From: Loxodes magnus | Lineage: Eukaryota > Ciliophora > Karyorelictea > Loxodida > Loxodidae | DNA length: 64,000 nucleotides | NCBI GenBank assembly: GCA_946699065.1 | Contig: CAMPDV010002057.1 | Location: forward strand, 26,834-90,833 | Direction: 5' to 3' | The notes under the pieces: model-generated | Database searches by the model: none | What the model was told of the DNA's origin: nothing | The model's input: only the letters and a program-made list of their open reading frames with translations | Part shown: positions 1-12,270 of the stretch, in pieces | Position numbering within the stretch: the stretch's first letter is position 1 | Layout of the letters: every line of letters starts with the position of its first letter | Position numbers and translations under genes: made by a program

Positions 1-84
1 TTTTGAAAAGTGAATAAATGAAGTGAGAAAAGAAGATAGACTTTCAGATTTAAGGAGTATGCTTTGAGATAAAAGAAGATAATA
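1..84 (+). repeat. Representative 84-bp monomer and its internal parts
   Basis: This first copy shows the layout used by all others. Positions 1-10 are TTTTGAAAAG. Positions 11-27 hold the variable GAATAAATGAAGTRAG segment, where R is A or G. Positions 28-38 are AAAAGAAGATA. Positions 39-46 hold the variable GACTTTCA segment. Positions 47-65 run from GATTTAAGG through GTATGCTTT. Positions 66-70 are GAGAT, often GGAAT or GAGAA elsewhere. Positions 71-81 repeat AAAAGAAGATA. An AATATT palindrome spans the junction with the next copy, at 82-87. Base counts are A39, T23, G19 and C3, so 69% of this strand is purine. All three plus-strand frames contain stops. On the minus strand two frames are open and one carries TAA and TGA. 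Confidence 0.95.
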
Positions 85-451
85 TTTTGAAAAGTGAATA
101 AATGAAGTAAGAAAAGAAGATAGACTTTCAGATTTAAGGAGTATGCTTCGAGATTGAAGATAATATTTTGAAAAGTGATTAAATGAAGTAAGAAAAGAAG
201 AAAGACTTTCAGATTTAAGGAGTATGCTTTGAGAAAAAAGAAGATAATATTTTGAAAAGTGAATAAATGAAGTAAGAAAAGAAGAAAGACTTTCAGATTT
301 AAGGAGTATGCTTTGAGATTGAAGATAATATTTTGAAAAGTGAATAAATGAAGTAAGAAAAGAAGATAGACTTTCAGATTTAAGGATTATGCTTTGAGAT
401 AAAAGAAGATAATATTTTGAAAAAGTGAATAAATGAAGTGAGAAAAGATTA

Positions 452-467
452 TAAATCTTCAGATTTA
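452..467. repeat. 16-bp inverted repeat created by a monomer variant (first of ~31)
   Basis: In copies carrying GATTATAAATC, GATTGTAAATC or GATGATAAATC the sequence TAAATCTTCAGATTTA appears. It has perfect 7-bp arms around a 2-base TC centre. The ordinary GACTTTCAGATTTA copies lack this symmetry. I count about 31 such sites. GATTATA types lie at 452, 3,045, 8,642, 9,818, 11,411, 11,915, 13,088, 13,592, 31,767, 40,770, 47,563, 48,652 and 56,276. Nine GATTGTA types and eight GATGATA types are given under subarrays C to E and the findings. One GAAGATAAATC copy lies near 53,845. The dyad is short, and hairpin or protein-binding roles are not shown by the sequence. Confidence 0.75.
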
Positions 468-3400
468 AGGAGTATGCTTTGGAATAAAAGAAGATAATAT
501 TTTGAAAAGTGAATAAATGAAGTGAGAAAAGAAGATAGACTTTCAGATTTAAGGAGTATGCTTTGGAATAAAAGAAGATAATATTTTGAAAAGTGAATAA
601 ATGAAGTAAGAAAAGAAGATAGACTTTTAAGATTTAAGGAGTATGCTTTGAGAAAAAAGAAGATAATATTTTGAAAAGTGATTAATAAAAGTAAGAAAAG
701 AAGAAAGACTTTCAGATTTAAGGAGTATGCTTTGAGATAAAAGAAGATAATATTTTGAAAAGTGAATAAATGAAGTAAGAAAAGAAGATAGACTTTCAGA
801 TTTAAGGATTATGCTTTGAGATAAAAGAAGATAATATTTTGAAAAGTGAATAAATGAAGTAAGAAAAGAAGATAGACTTTCAGATTTAAGGAGTATGCTT
901 TGAGATAAAAGAAGATAATATTTTGAAAAGTGAATAAATGAAGTAAGAAAAGAAGATAGACTTTCAGATTTAAGGAGTATGCTTTGAGATAAAAGAAGAT
1001 AATATTTTGAAAAGTGAATAAATGAAGTAAGAAAAGAAGATAGACTTTCAGATTTAAGGAGTATGCTTCGAGATTGAAGATAATATTTTGAAAAGTGAAT
1101 AAATGAAGTAAGAAAAGAAGAAAGACTTTCAGATTTAAGGAGTATGCTTTGAGATAAAAGAAGATAATATTTTGAAAAGTGAATAAATGAAGTGAGAAAA
1201 GAAGATAGACTTTCAGATTTAAGGAGTATGCTTTGGAATAAAAGAAGATAATATTTTGAAAAGTGAATAAATGAAGTAAGAAAAGAAGATAGACTTTTAA
1301 GATTTAAGGAGTATGCTTTGAGAAAAAAGAAGATAATATTTTGAAAAGTGATTAATAAAAGTAAGAAAAGAAGAAAGACTTTCAGATTTAAGGAGTATGC
1401 TTTGAGATAAAAGAAGATAATATTTTGAAAAGTGAATAAATGAAGTAAGAAAAGAAGATAGACTTTCAGATTTAAGGATTATGCTTTGGAATAAAAGAAG
1501 ATAATATTTTGAAAAGTGAATAAATGAAGTAAGAAAAGAAGATAAACTTTCAGATTTAAGGAGTATGCTTTGAGATAAAAGAAGATAATATTTTGAAAAG
1601 TGAATAAATGAAGTGAGAAAAGAAGATAGACTTTCAGATTTAAGGAGTATGCTTTGAGATAAAAGAAGATAATATTTTGAAAAGTGAATAAATGAAGTAA
1701 GAAAAGAAGATAGACTTTCAGATTTAAGGAGTATGCTTCGAGATTGAAGATAATATTTTGAAAAGTGATTAATAAAAGTAAGAAAAGAAGATAGACTTTC
1801 AGATTTAAGGAGTATGCTTTGAGATAAAAGAAGATAATATTTTGAAAAGTGAATAAATGAAGTGAGAAAAGAAGATAAACTTTCAGATTTAAGGAGTATG
1901 CTTTGAGATAAAAGAAGATAATATTTTGAAAAGTGAATAAATGAAGTAAGAAAAGAAGATAAACTTTCAGATTTAAGGAGTATGCTTTGAGAAAAAGAAG
2001 ATAATATTTTGAAAAGTGAATAAATGAAGTGAGAAAAGAAGATAGACTTTCAGATTTAAGGATTATGCTTTGGAATAAAAGAAGATAATATTTTGAAAAG
2101 TGAATAAATGAAGTAAGAAAAGAAGATAGACTTTCAGATTTAAGGAGTATGCTTTGAGATAAAAGAAGATAATATTTTGAAAAGTGAATAAATGAAGTAA
2201 GACAAGAAGATAAACTTTCAGATTTAAGGAGTATGCTTTGAGATAAAAGAAGATAATATTTTGAAAAGTGAATAAATGAAGTGAGAAAAGAAGATAAACT
2301 TTCAGATTTAAGGAGTATGCTTTGAGATAAAAGAAGATAATATTTTGAAAAGTGAATAAATGAAGTAAGACAAGAAGATAAACTTTCAGATTTAAGGAGT
2401 ATGCTTTGAGAAAAAGAAGATAATATTTTGAAAAGTGAATAAATGAAGTGAGAAAAGAAGATAGACTTTCAGATTTAAGGATTATGCTTTGGAATAAAAG
2501 AAGATAATATTTTGAAAAGTGAATAAATGAAGTAAAAAAAGAAGATAGACTTTCAGATTTAAGGAGTATGCTTTGAGATTGAAGATAATATTTTGAAAAG
2601 TGAATAAATGAAGTGAGAAAAGAAGATAGACTTTCAGATTTAAGGAGTATGCTTTGAGATAAAAGAAGATAATATTTTGAAAAGTGAATAAATGAAGTAA
2701 GAAAAGAAGATAGACTTTCAGATTTAAGGAGTATGCTTCGAGATTGAAGATAATATTTTGAAAAGTGAATAAATGAAGTAAGAAAAGAAGAAAGACTTTC
2801 AGATTTAAGGAGTATGCTTTGAGAAAAAAGAAGATAATATTTTGAAAAGTGAATAAATGAAGTAAGAAAAGAAGAAAGACTTTCAGATTTAAGGAGTATG
2901 CTTTGAGATAAAAGAAGATAATATTTTGAAAAGTGAATAAATGAAGTAAGAAAAGAAGATAGACTTTCAGATTTAAGGATTATGCTTTGAGATAAAAGAA
3001 GATAATATTTTGAAAAAGTGAATAAATGAAGTGAGAAAAGATTATAAATCTTCAGATTTAAGGAGTATGCTTTGGAATAAAAGAAGATAATATTTTGAAA
3101 AGTGAATAAATGAAGTGAGAAAAGAAGATAGACTTTCAGATTTAAGGAGTATGCTTTGAGATAAAAGAAGATAATATTTTGAAAAGTGAATAAATGAAGT
3201 AAGAAAAGAAGATAGACTTTCAGATTTAAGGAGTATGCTTCGAGATTGAAGATAATATTTTGAAAAGTGATTAATAAAAGTAAGAAAAGAAGATAGACTT
3301 TCAGATTTAAGGAGTATGCTTTGAGATAAAAGAAGATAATATTTTGAAAAGTGAATAAATGAAGTGAGAAAAGAAGATAAACTTTCAGATTTAAGGAGTA

Positions 3401-6400
3401 TGCTTTGAGATAAAAGAAGATAATATTTTGAAAAGTGAATAAATGAAGTAAGAAAAGAAGATAAACTTTCAGATTTAAGGAGTATGCTTTGAGAAAAAAG
3501 AAGATAATATTTTGAAAAGTGAATAAATGAAGTGAGAAAAGAAGATAGACTTTCAGATTTAAGGATTATGCTTTGGAATAAAAGAAGATAATATTTTGAA
3601 AAGTGAATAAATGAAGTAAAAAAAGAAGATAGACTTTCAGATTTAAGGAGTATGCTTTGAGATTGAAGATAATATTTTGAAAAGTGAATAAATGAAGTGA
3701 GAAAAGAAGATAGACTTTCAGATTTAAGGAGTATGCTTTGAGATAAAAGAAGATAATATTTTGAAAAGTGAATAAATGAAGTAAGACAAGAAGATAAACT
3801 TTCAGATTTAAGGAGTATGCTTTGAGATAAAAGAAGATAATATTTTGAAAAGTGAATAAATGAAGTAAGACAAGAAGATAAACTTTCAGATTTAAGGAGT
3901 ATGCTTTGAGAAAAAGAAGATAATATTTTGAAAAGTGAATAAATGAAGTGAGAAAAGAAGATAGACTTTCAGATTTAAGGATTATGCTTTGGAATAAAAG
4001 AAGATAATATTTTGAAAAGTGAATAAATGAAGTAAAAAAAGAAGATAGACTTTCAGATTTAAGGAGTATGCTTTGAGATTGAAGATAATATTTTGAAAAG
4101 TGAATAAATGAAGTGAGAAAAGAAGATAGACTTTCAGATTTAAGGAGTATGCTTTGAGATAAAAGAAGATAATATTTTGAAAAGTGAATAAATGAAGTAA
4201 GACAAGAAGATAAACTTTCAGATTTAAGGAGTATGCTTTGAGAAAAAGAAGATAATATTTTGAAAAGTGAATAAATGAAGTGAGAAAAGAAGATAGACTT
4301 TCAGATTTAAGGATTATGCTTTGGAATAAAAGAAGATAATATTTTGAAAAGTGAATAAATGAAGTAAAAAAAGAAGATAGACTTTCAGATTTAAGGAGTA
4401 TGCTTTGAGATTGAAGATAATATTTTGAAAAGTGAATAAATGAAGTGAGAAAAGAAGATAGACTTTCAGATTTAAGGAGTATGCTTTGAGATAAAAGAAG
4501 ATAATATTTTGAAAAGTGAATAAATGAAGTAAGACAAGAAGATAAACTTTCAGATTTAAGGAGTATGCTTTGAGATAAAAGAAGATAATATTTTGAAAAG
4601 TGAATAAATGAAGTAAGACAAGAAGATAAACTTTCAGATTTAAGGAGTATGCTTTGAGAAAAAGAAGATAATATTTTGAAAAGTGAATAAATGAAGTGAG
4701 AAAAGAAGATAGACTTTCAGATTTAAGGATTATGCTTTGGAATAAAAGAAGATAATATTTTGAAAAGTGAATAAATGAAGTAAGAAAAGAAGATAAACTT
4801 TCAGATTTAAGGAGTATGCTTTGAGATTGAAGATAATATTTTGAAAAGTGAATAAATGAAGTAAGAAAAGAAGATAGACTTTCAGATTTAAGGAGTATGC
4901 TTTGAGAAAAAAGAAGATAATATTTTGAAAAGTGAATAAATGAAGTAAGAAAAGAAGATAGACTTTCAGATTTAAGGAGTATGCTTCGAGATTGAAGATA
5001 ATATTTTGAAAAGTGAATAAATGAAGTAAGAAAAGAAGAAAGACTTTCAGATTTAAGGAGTATGCTTTGAGATAAAAGAAGATAATATTTTGAAAAGTGA
5101 ATAAATGAAGTAAGAAAAGATGATAGACTTTCAGATTTAAGGATTATGCTTTGAGATAAAAGAAGATAATATTTTGAAAAGTGAATAAATGAAGTAAGAA
5201 AAGAAGATAGACTTTCAGATTTAAGGATTATGCTTTGAGATAAAAGAAGATAATATTTTGAAAAGTGAATAAATGAAGTAAGAAAAGAAGATAGACTTTC
5301 AGATTTAAGGAGTATGCTTTGGAATAAAAGAAGATAATATTTTGAAAAGTGAATAAATGAAGTAAGAAAAGAAGAAAGACTTTCAGATTTAAGGAGTATG
5401 CTTTGAGAAAAAAGAAGATAATATTTTGAAAAGTGAATAAATGAAGTAAGAAAAGAAGATAGACTTTCAGATTTAAGGAGTATGCTTTGGAATAAAAGAA
5501 GATAATATTTTGAAAAGTGAATAAATGAAGTAAGAAAAGAAGATAGACTTTCAGATTTAAGGAGTATGCTTTGAGAAAAAAGAAGATAATATTTTGAAAA
5601 GTGAATAAATGAAGTAAGAAAAGAAGATAGACTTTCAGATTTAAGGAGTATGCTTTGAGATAAAAGAAGATAATATTTTGAAAAGTGAATAAATGAAGTG
5701 AGAAAAGAAGATAGACTTTCAGATTTAAGGAGTATGCTTTGGAATAAAAGAAGATAATATTTTGAAAAGTGAATAAATGAAGTAAGAAAAGAAGATAGAC
5801 TTTCAGATTTAAGGAGTATGCTTTGAGAAAAAAGAAGATAATATTTTGAAAAGTGATTAATAAAAGTAAGAAAAGAAGAAAGACTTTCAGATTTAAGGAG
5901 TATGCTTTGAGATAAAAGAAGATAATATTTTGAAAAGTGAATAAATGAAGTAAGAAAAGAAGAAAGACTTTCAGATTTAAGGAGTATGCTTTGAGATAAA
6001 AGAAGATAATATTTTGAAAAGTGAATAAATGAAGTAAGAAAAGAAGATAACTTTCAGATTTAAGGAGTATGCTTTGAGATAAAAGAAGATAATATTTTGA
6101 AAAGTGAATAAATGAAGTGAGAAAAGAAGATAGACTTTCAGATTTAAGGAGTATGCTTTGGAATAAAAGAAGATAATATTTTGAAAAGTGAATAAATGAA
6201 GTAAGAAAAGAAGATAGACTTTTAAGATTTAAGGAGTATGCTTTGAGAAAAAAGAAGATAATATTTTGAAAAGTGATTAATAAAAGTAAGAAAAGAAGAA
6301 AGACTTTCAGATTTAAGGAGTATGCTTTGAGATAAAAGAAGATAATATTTTGAAAAGTGAATAAATGAAGTAAGAAAAGAAGATAGACTTTCAGATTTAA

Positions 6401-7819
6401 GGATTATGCTTTGGAATAAAAGAAGATAATATTTTGAAAAGTGAATAAATGAAGTAAGAAAAGAAGATAAACTTTCAGATTTAAGGAGTATGCTTTGAGA
6501 TAAGAGAAGATAATATTTTGAAAAGTGAATAAATGAAGTAAGAAAAGAAGATAGACTTTCAGATTTAAGGAGTATGCTTTGAGAAAAAAGAAGATAATAT
6601 TTTGAAAAGTGAATAAATGAAGTAAGAAAAGAAGATAGACTTTCAGATTTAAGGAGTATGCTTCGAGATTGAAGATAATATTTTGAAAAGTGAATAAATG
6701 AAGTAAGAAAAGAAGAAAGACTTTCAGATTTAAGGAGTATGCTTTGAGATAAAAGAAGATAATATTTTGAAAAGTGAATAAATGAAGTAAGAAAAGATGA
6801 TAGACTTTCAGATTTAAGGATTATGCTTTGAGATAAAAGAAGATAATATTTTGAAAAGTGAATAAATGAAGTAAGAAAAGAAGATAGACTTTCAGATTTA
6901 AGGAGTATGCTTTGAGATAAAAGAAGATAATATTTTGAAAAGTGAATAAATGAAGTAAGAAAAGATGATAGACTTTCAGATTTAAGGAGTATGCTTCGAG
7001 ATTGAAGATAATATTTTGAAAAGTGAATAAATGAAGTAAGAAAAGAAGAAAGACTTTCAGATTTAAGGAGTATGCTTTGAGAAAAAAGAAGATAATATTT
7101 TGAAAAGTGAATAAATGAAGTAAGAAAAGAAGATAGACTTTCAGATTTAAGGAGTATGCTTTGGAATAAAAGAAGATAATATTTTGAAAAGTGAATAAAT
7201 GAAGTAAGAAAAGAAGATAGACTTTCAGATTTAAGGAGTATGCTTTGAGAAAAAAGAAGATAATATTTTGAAAAGTGAATAAATGAAGTAAGAAAAGAAG
7301 ATAGACTTTCAGATTTAAGGAGTATGCTTTGAGATAAAAGAAGATAATATTTTGAAAAGTGAATAAATGAAGTGAGAAAAGAAGATAGACTTTCAGATTT
7401 AAGGAGTATGCTTTGGAATAAAAGAAGATAATATTTTGAAAAGTGAATAAATGAAGTAAGAAAAGAAGATAGACTTTCAGATTTAAGGAGTATGCTTTGA
7501 GAAAAAAGAAGATAATATTTTGAAAAGTGATTAATAAAAGTAAGAAAAGAAGAAAGACTTTCAGATTTAAGGAGTATGCTTTGAGAAAAAAGAAGATAAT
7601 ATTTTGAAAAGTGATTAATAAAAGTAAGAAAAGAAGAAAGACTTTCAGATTTAAGGAGTATGCTTTGAGATAAAAGAAGATAATATTTTGAAAAGTGAAT
7701 AAATGAAGTAAGAAAAGAAGAAAGACTTTCAGATTTAAGGAGTATGCTTTGAGATAAAAGAAGATAATATTTTGAAAAGTGAATAAATGAAGTAAGAAAA
7801 GAAGATAACTTTCAGATTT

Positions 7820-8830
7820 AAGGAGTATGCTTTGAGAAAAAGAAGATAATATTTTGAAAAGTGAATAAATGAAGTAAGAAAAGAAGATAGACTTTCAGAT
7901 TTAAGGAGTATGCTTTGAGATAAAAGAAGATAATATTTTGAAGAGTGAATAAATGAAGTGAGAAAAGAAGATAACTTTCAGATTTAAGGAGTATGCTTTG
8001 AGATAAAAGAAGATAATATTTTGAAAAGTGAATAAATGAAGTGAGAAAAGAAGATAGACTTTCAGATTTAAGGAGTATGCTTTGAGATAAAAGAAGATAA
8101 TATTTTGAAAAGTGAATAAATGAAGTGAGAAAAGAAGATAGACTTTCAGATTTAAGGAGTATGCTTTGAGATAAAAGAAGATAATATTTTGAAAAGTGAA
8201 TAAATGAAGTAAGAAAAGAAGAAAGACTTTCAGATTTAAGGAGTATGCTTTGAGATAAAAGAAGATAATATTTTGAAAAGTGAATAAATGAAGTAAGACA
8301 AGAAGATAAACTTTCAGATTTAAGGAGTATGCTTTGAGATAAAAGAAGATAATATTTTGAAAAGTGAATAAATGAAGTAAGAAAAGAAGATAGACTTTCA
8401 GATTTAAGGAGTATGCTTTGAGAAAAAGAAGATAATATTTTGAAAAGTGAATAAATGAAGTGAGAAAAGAAGATAGACTTTCAGATTTAAGGAGTATGCT
8501 TTGAGATAAAAGAAGATAATATTTTGAAAAGTGAATAAATGAAGTAAGAAAAGAAGATAGACTTTCAGATTTAAGGAGTATGCTTTGAGATAAAAGAAGA
8601 TAATATTTTGAAAAGTGAATAAATGAAGTGAGAAAAGATTATAAATCTTCAGATTTAAGGAGTATGCTTTGGAATAAAAGAAGATAATATTTTGAAAAGT
8701 GAATAATAAAAGTAAGAAAAGAAGAAAGACTTTCAGATTTAAGGAGTATGCTTTGAGATAAAAGAAGATAATATTTTGAAAAGTGAATAAATGAAGTAAG
8801 AAAAGAAGAAAGACTTTCAGATTTAAGGAG
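7820..8830 (+). repeat. Multi-monomer block, recurs 2,769 bp downstream
   Basis: The ordered string of variants here matches 10,589-11,599. Two tracers give the same offset. The rare TTTTGAAGAG copy lies at 7,936 and 10,705. The GATTATAAATC copy has its AGAAAAGATT start at 8,631 and 11,400. Between them the succession of GAGAT, GTGAG, GACAAG, GAGAAAAAG and AATAATAAAAG types is the same. The match ends where a GGAAT copy is replaced by GAGAT. Such a pair implies duplication of a block about a dozen monomers long rather than copying of single monomers. Confidence 0.75.
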
Positions 8831-9420
8831 TATGCTTTGGAATAAAAGAAGATAATATTTTGAAAAGTGAATAAATGAAGTAAGAAAAGAAGATAGACTT
8901 TCAGATTTAAGGAGTATGCTTTGAGAAAAAAGAAGATAATATTTTGAAAAGTGAATAAATGAAGTAAGAAAAGAAGATAAACTTTCAGATTTAAGGAGTA
9001 TGCTTTGAGATAAAAGAAGATAATATTTTGAAAAGTGAATAAATGAAGTAAGAAAAGAAGATAGACTTTCAGATTTAAGGAGTATGCTTTGGAATAAAAG
9101 AAGATAATATTTTGAAAAGTGAATAAATGAAGTAAGAAAAGAAGATAGACTTTCAGATTTAAGGAGTATGCTTTGAGAAAAAAGAAGATAATATTTTGAA
9201 AAGTGATTAATAAAAGTAAGAAAAGAAGATAGACTTTCAGATTTAAGGAGTATGCTTTGAGAAAAAAGAAGATAATATTTTGAAAAGTGATTAATAAAAG
9301 TAAGAAAAGAAGAAAGACTTTCAGATTTAAGGAGTATGCTTTGAGATAAAAGAAGATAATATTTTGAAAAGTGAATAAATGAAGTAAGAAAAGAAGATAG
9401 ACTTTCAGATTTAAGGAGTA
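8520..9420 (+). repeat. Multi-monomer block, recurs 1,176 bp downstream
   Basis: The variant order here repeats at about 9,696-10,596. The GATTATAAATC tracer lies at 8,631 and 9,807, an offset of exactly 14 x 84 bp. After it both copies run GGAAT, AATAATAAAAG with GAAGAAAGAC, GAGAT, GAAGAAAGAC, GGAAT, GAAGATAGAC, GAGAAAAAAG, GAAGATAAAC and so on. The stretch between the two copies holds extra GAGAAAAAAG plus GATTAATAAAAG units, a smaller local amplification. Confidence 0.72.
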
Positions 9421-10889
9421 TGCTTTGAGAAAAAAGAAGATAATATTTTGAAAAGTGATTAATAAAAGTAAGAAAAGAAGATAGACTTTCAGATTTAAGG
9501 AGTATGCTTTGAGAAAAAAGAAGATAATATTTTGAAAAGTGATTAATAAAAGTAAGAAAAGAAGATAGACTTTCAGATTTAAGGAGTATGCTTTGAGAAA
9601 AAAGAAGATAATATTTTGAAAAGTGATTAATAAAAGTAAGAAAAGAAGAAAGACTTTCAGATTTAAGGAGTATGCTTTGAGATAAAAGAAGATAATATTT
9701 TGAAAAGTGAATAAATGAAGTAAGAAAAGAAGATAGACTTTCAGATTTAAGGAGTATGCTTTGAGATAAAAGAAGATAATATTTTGAAAAGTGAATAAAT
9801 GAAGTGAGAAAAGATTATAAATCTTCAGATTTAAGGAGTATGCTTTGGAATAAAAGAAGATAATATTTTGAAAAGTGAATAATAAAAGTAAGAAAAGAAG
9901 AAAGACTTTCAGATTTAAGGAGTATGCTTTGAGATAAAAGAAGATAATATTTTGAAAAGTGAATAAATGAAGTAAGAAAAGAAGAAAGACTTTCAGATTT
10001 AAGGAGTATGCTTTGGAATAAAAGAAGATAATATTTTGAAAAGTGAATAAATGAAGTAAGAAAAGAAGATAGACTTTCAGATTTAAGGAGTATGCTTTGA
10101 GAAAAAAGAAGATAATATTTTGAAAAGTGAATAAATGAAGTAAGAAAAGAAGATAAACTTTCAGATTTAAGGAGTATGCTTTGAGATAAAAGAAGATAAT
10201 ATTTTGAAAAGTGAATAAATGAAGTAAGAAAAGAAGATAGACTTTCAGATTTAAGGAGTATGCTTTGGAATAAAAGAAGATAATATTTTGAAAAGTGAAT
10301 AAATGAAGTAAGAAAAGAAGATAGACTTTCAGATTTAAGGAGTATGCTTTGAGAAAAAAGAAGATAATATTTTGAAAAGTGATTAATAAAAGTAAGAAAA
10401 GAAGATAGACTTTCAGATTTAAGGAGTATGCTTTGAGAAAAAAGAAGATAATATTTTGAAAAGTGATTAATAAAAGTAAGAAAAGAAGAAAGACTTTCAG
10501 ATTTAAGGAGTATGCTTTGAGATAAAAGAAGATAATATTTTGAAAAGTGAATAAATGAAGTAAGAAAAGAAGATAGACTTTCAGATTTAAGGAGTATGCT
10601 TTGAGAAAAAGAAGATAATATTTTGAAAAGTGAATAAATGAAGTAAGAAAAGAAGATAGACTTTCAGATTTAAGGAGTATGCTTTGAGATAAAAGAAGAT
10701 AATATTTTGAAGAGTGAATAAATGAAGTGAGAAAAGAAGATAACTTTCAGATTTAAGGAGTATGCTTTGAGATAAAAGAAGATAATATTTTGAAAAGTGA
10801 ATAAATGAAGTGAGAAAAGAAGATAGACTTTCAGATTTAAGGAGTATGCTTTGAGATAAAAGAAGATAATATTTTGAAAAGTGAATAAA

Positions 10890-12270
10890 TGAAGTGAGAA
10901 AAGAAGATAGACTTTCAGATTTAAGGAGTATGCTTTGAGATAAAAGAAGATAATATTTTGAAAAGTGAATAAATGAAGTAAGAAAAGAAGAAAGACTTTC
11001 AGATTTAAGGAGTATGCTTTGAGATAAAAGAAGATAATATTTTGAAAAGTGAATAAATGAAGTAAGACAAGAAGATAAACTTTCAGATTTAAGGAGTATG
11101 CTTTGAGATAAAAGAAGATAATATTTTGAAAAGTGAATAAATGAAGTAAGAAAAGAAGATAGACTTTCAGATTTAAGGAGTATGCTTTGAGAAAAAGAAG
11201 ATAATATTTTGAAAAGTGAATAAATGAAGTGAGAAAAGAAGATAGACTTTCAGATTTAAGGAGTATGCTTTGAGATAAAAGAAGATAATATTTTGAAAAG
11301 TGAATAAATGAAGTAAGAAAAGAAGATAGACTTTCAGATTTAAGGAGTATGCTTTGAGATAAAAGAAGATAATATTTTGAAAAGTGAATAAATGAAGTGA
11401 GAAAAGATTATAAATCTTCAGATTTAAGGAGTATGCTTTGGAATAAAAGAAGATAATATTTTGAAAAGTGAATAATAAAAGTAAGAAAAGAAGAAAGACT
11501 TTCAGATTTAAGGAGTATGCTTTGAGATAAAAGAAGATAATATTTTGAAAAGTGAATAAATGAAGTAAGAAAAGAAGAAAGACTTTCAGATTTAAGGAGT
11601 ATGCTTTGAGATAAAAGAAGATAATATTTTGAAAAGTGAATAAATGAAGTAAGAAAAGAAGATAGACTTTCAGATTTAAGGAGTATGCTTTGAGAAAAAA
11701 GAAGATAATATTTTGAAAAGTGAATAAATGAAGTAAGAAAAGAAGATAAACTTTCAGATTTAAGGAGTATGCTTTGAGATAAAAGAAGATAATATTTTGA
11801 AAAGTGAATAAATGAAGTAAGAAAAGAAGATAGACTTTCAGATTTAAGGAGTATGCTTTGAGATAAAAGAAGATAATATTTTGAAAAGTGAATAAATGAA
11901 GTGAGAAAAGATTATAAATCTTCAGATTTAAGGAGTATGCTTTGAGATAAAAGAAGATAATATTTTGAAAAGTGAATAATAAAAGTAAGAAAAGAAGAAA
12001 GACTTTCAGATTTAAGGATTATGCTTTGAGATAAAAGAAGATAATATTTTGAAAAGTGAATAAATGAAGTGAGAAAGATTGTAAATCTTCAGATTTAAGG
12101 AGTATGCTTTGGAATAAAAGAAGATAATATTTTGAAAAGTGAATAAATGAAGTAAGAAAAGAAGATAAACTTACAGATTTAAGGAGTATGCTTTGAGATA
12201 AAAGAAGATAATATTTTGAAAAGTGAATAAATGAAGTAAGAAAAGAAGATAGACTTTCAGATTTAAGGAG
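10890..12270 (+). repeat. Multi-monomer block, recurs 1,677 bp downstream
   Basis: This block of about 16 monomers matches 12,567-13,947. Two tracers give the same 1,677-bp offset: the GATTATAAATC copy at 11,400 and 13,077, and the 83-bp GAGAAAGATTG copy at 12,071 and 13,748. A second GATTATAAATC copy, followed by an AATAATAAAAG copy with GGATTATGC, is also shared, at about 11,915 and 13,592. The match breaks after the first ACTTACAG copy, where one arm continues with GAGAT and the other with GGAAT. Confidence 0.78.

Larger units (their letters stand above)
1..7020 (+). repeat. Subarray A: mixed 84/81-bp monomers, with TTCGAG variants
   Basis: This stretch mixes 84-bp copies with 81-bp copies in which GAGATAAAAGAAG is shortened to GAGATTGAAG. 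I count about 14 of the 81-bp copies, the last near 6,998. Eight of them also carry TTCGAG in place of TTTGAG, near 145, 1,065, 1,735, 2,735, 3,240, 4,985, 6,662 and 6,995; I saw this change nowhere else. GATTAATAAAAG copies and AGACTTTTAAG copies (near 621, 1,291 and 6,216) are also present. The edge at about 7,020 is a change in variant content, not a sequence break. Most copies have GTAAG, a minority GTGAG. Confidence 0.8.
7020..11400 (+). repeat. Subarray B: 84-bp monomers rich in GATTAATAAAAG
   Basis: The 81-bp GAGATTGAAG copies stop at the left edge and are not seen again until 57.5 kb. Here copies with GAGAAAAAAG followed by GATTAATAAAAG are frequent, for example near 7,529, 7,604, 9,207, 9,288, 9,450, 9,541, 9,626, 10,380 and 10,460. 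The GATTAATAAAAG form then vanishes apart from one copy near 46,027. A TTTTGAAGAG change marks two copies, at 7,936 and 10,705, and traces a block duplication. The right edge is approximate. Confidence 0.65.

Noticed and set aside
53-70. AAGGAG followed by ATG or TTG as a ribosome binding site and start codon in each monomer
   Set aside because: The ATG reads ATG CTT TGA and the TTG reads TTG AGA TAA, so both stop at the third codon. The other ATG, in AAATGAAGTAAG, also stops at once. The motif is repeated in about every copy.
81-88. AATATT/GATAAT segments as promoter -10 or TATA elements
   Set aside because: The segment is an unavoidable part of every monomer in AT-rich DNA, with no downstream gene and no paired upstream element.
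1-7020. CENP-B box at the TTCGAG copies
   Set aside because: The known box needs TTCG followed at the right spacing by CGGG. No CGGG occurs here, and TTCGAG is the only resemblance.
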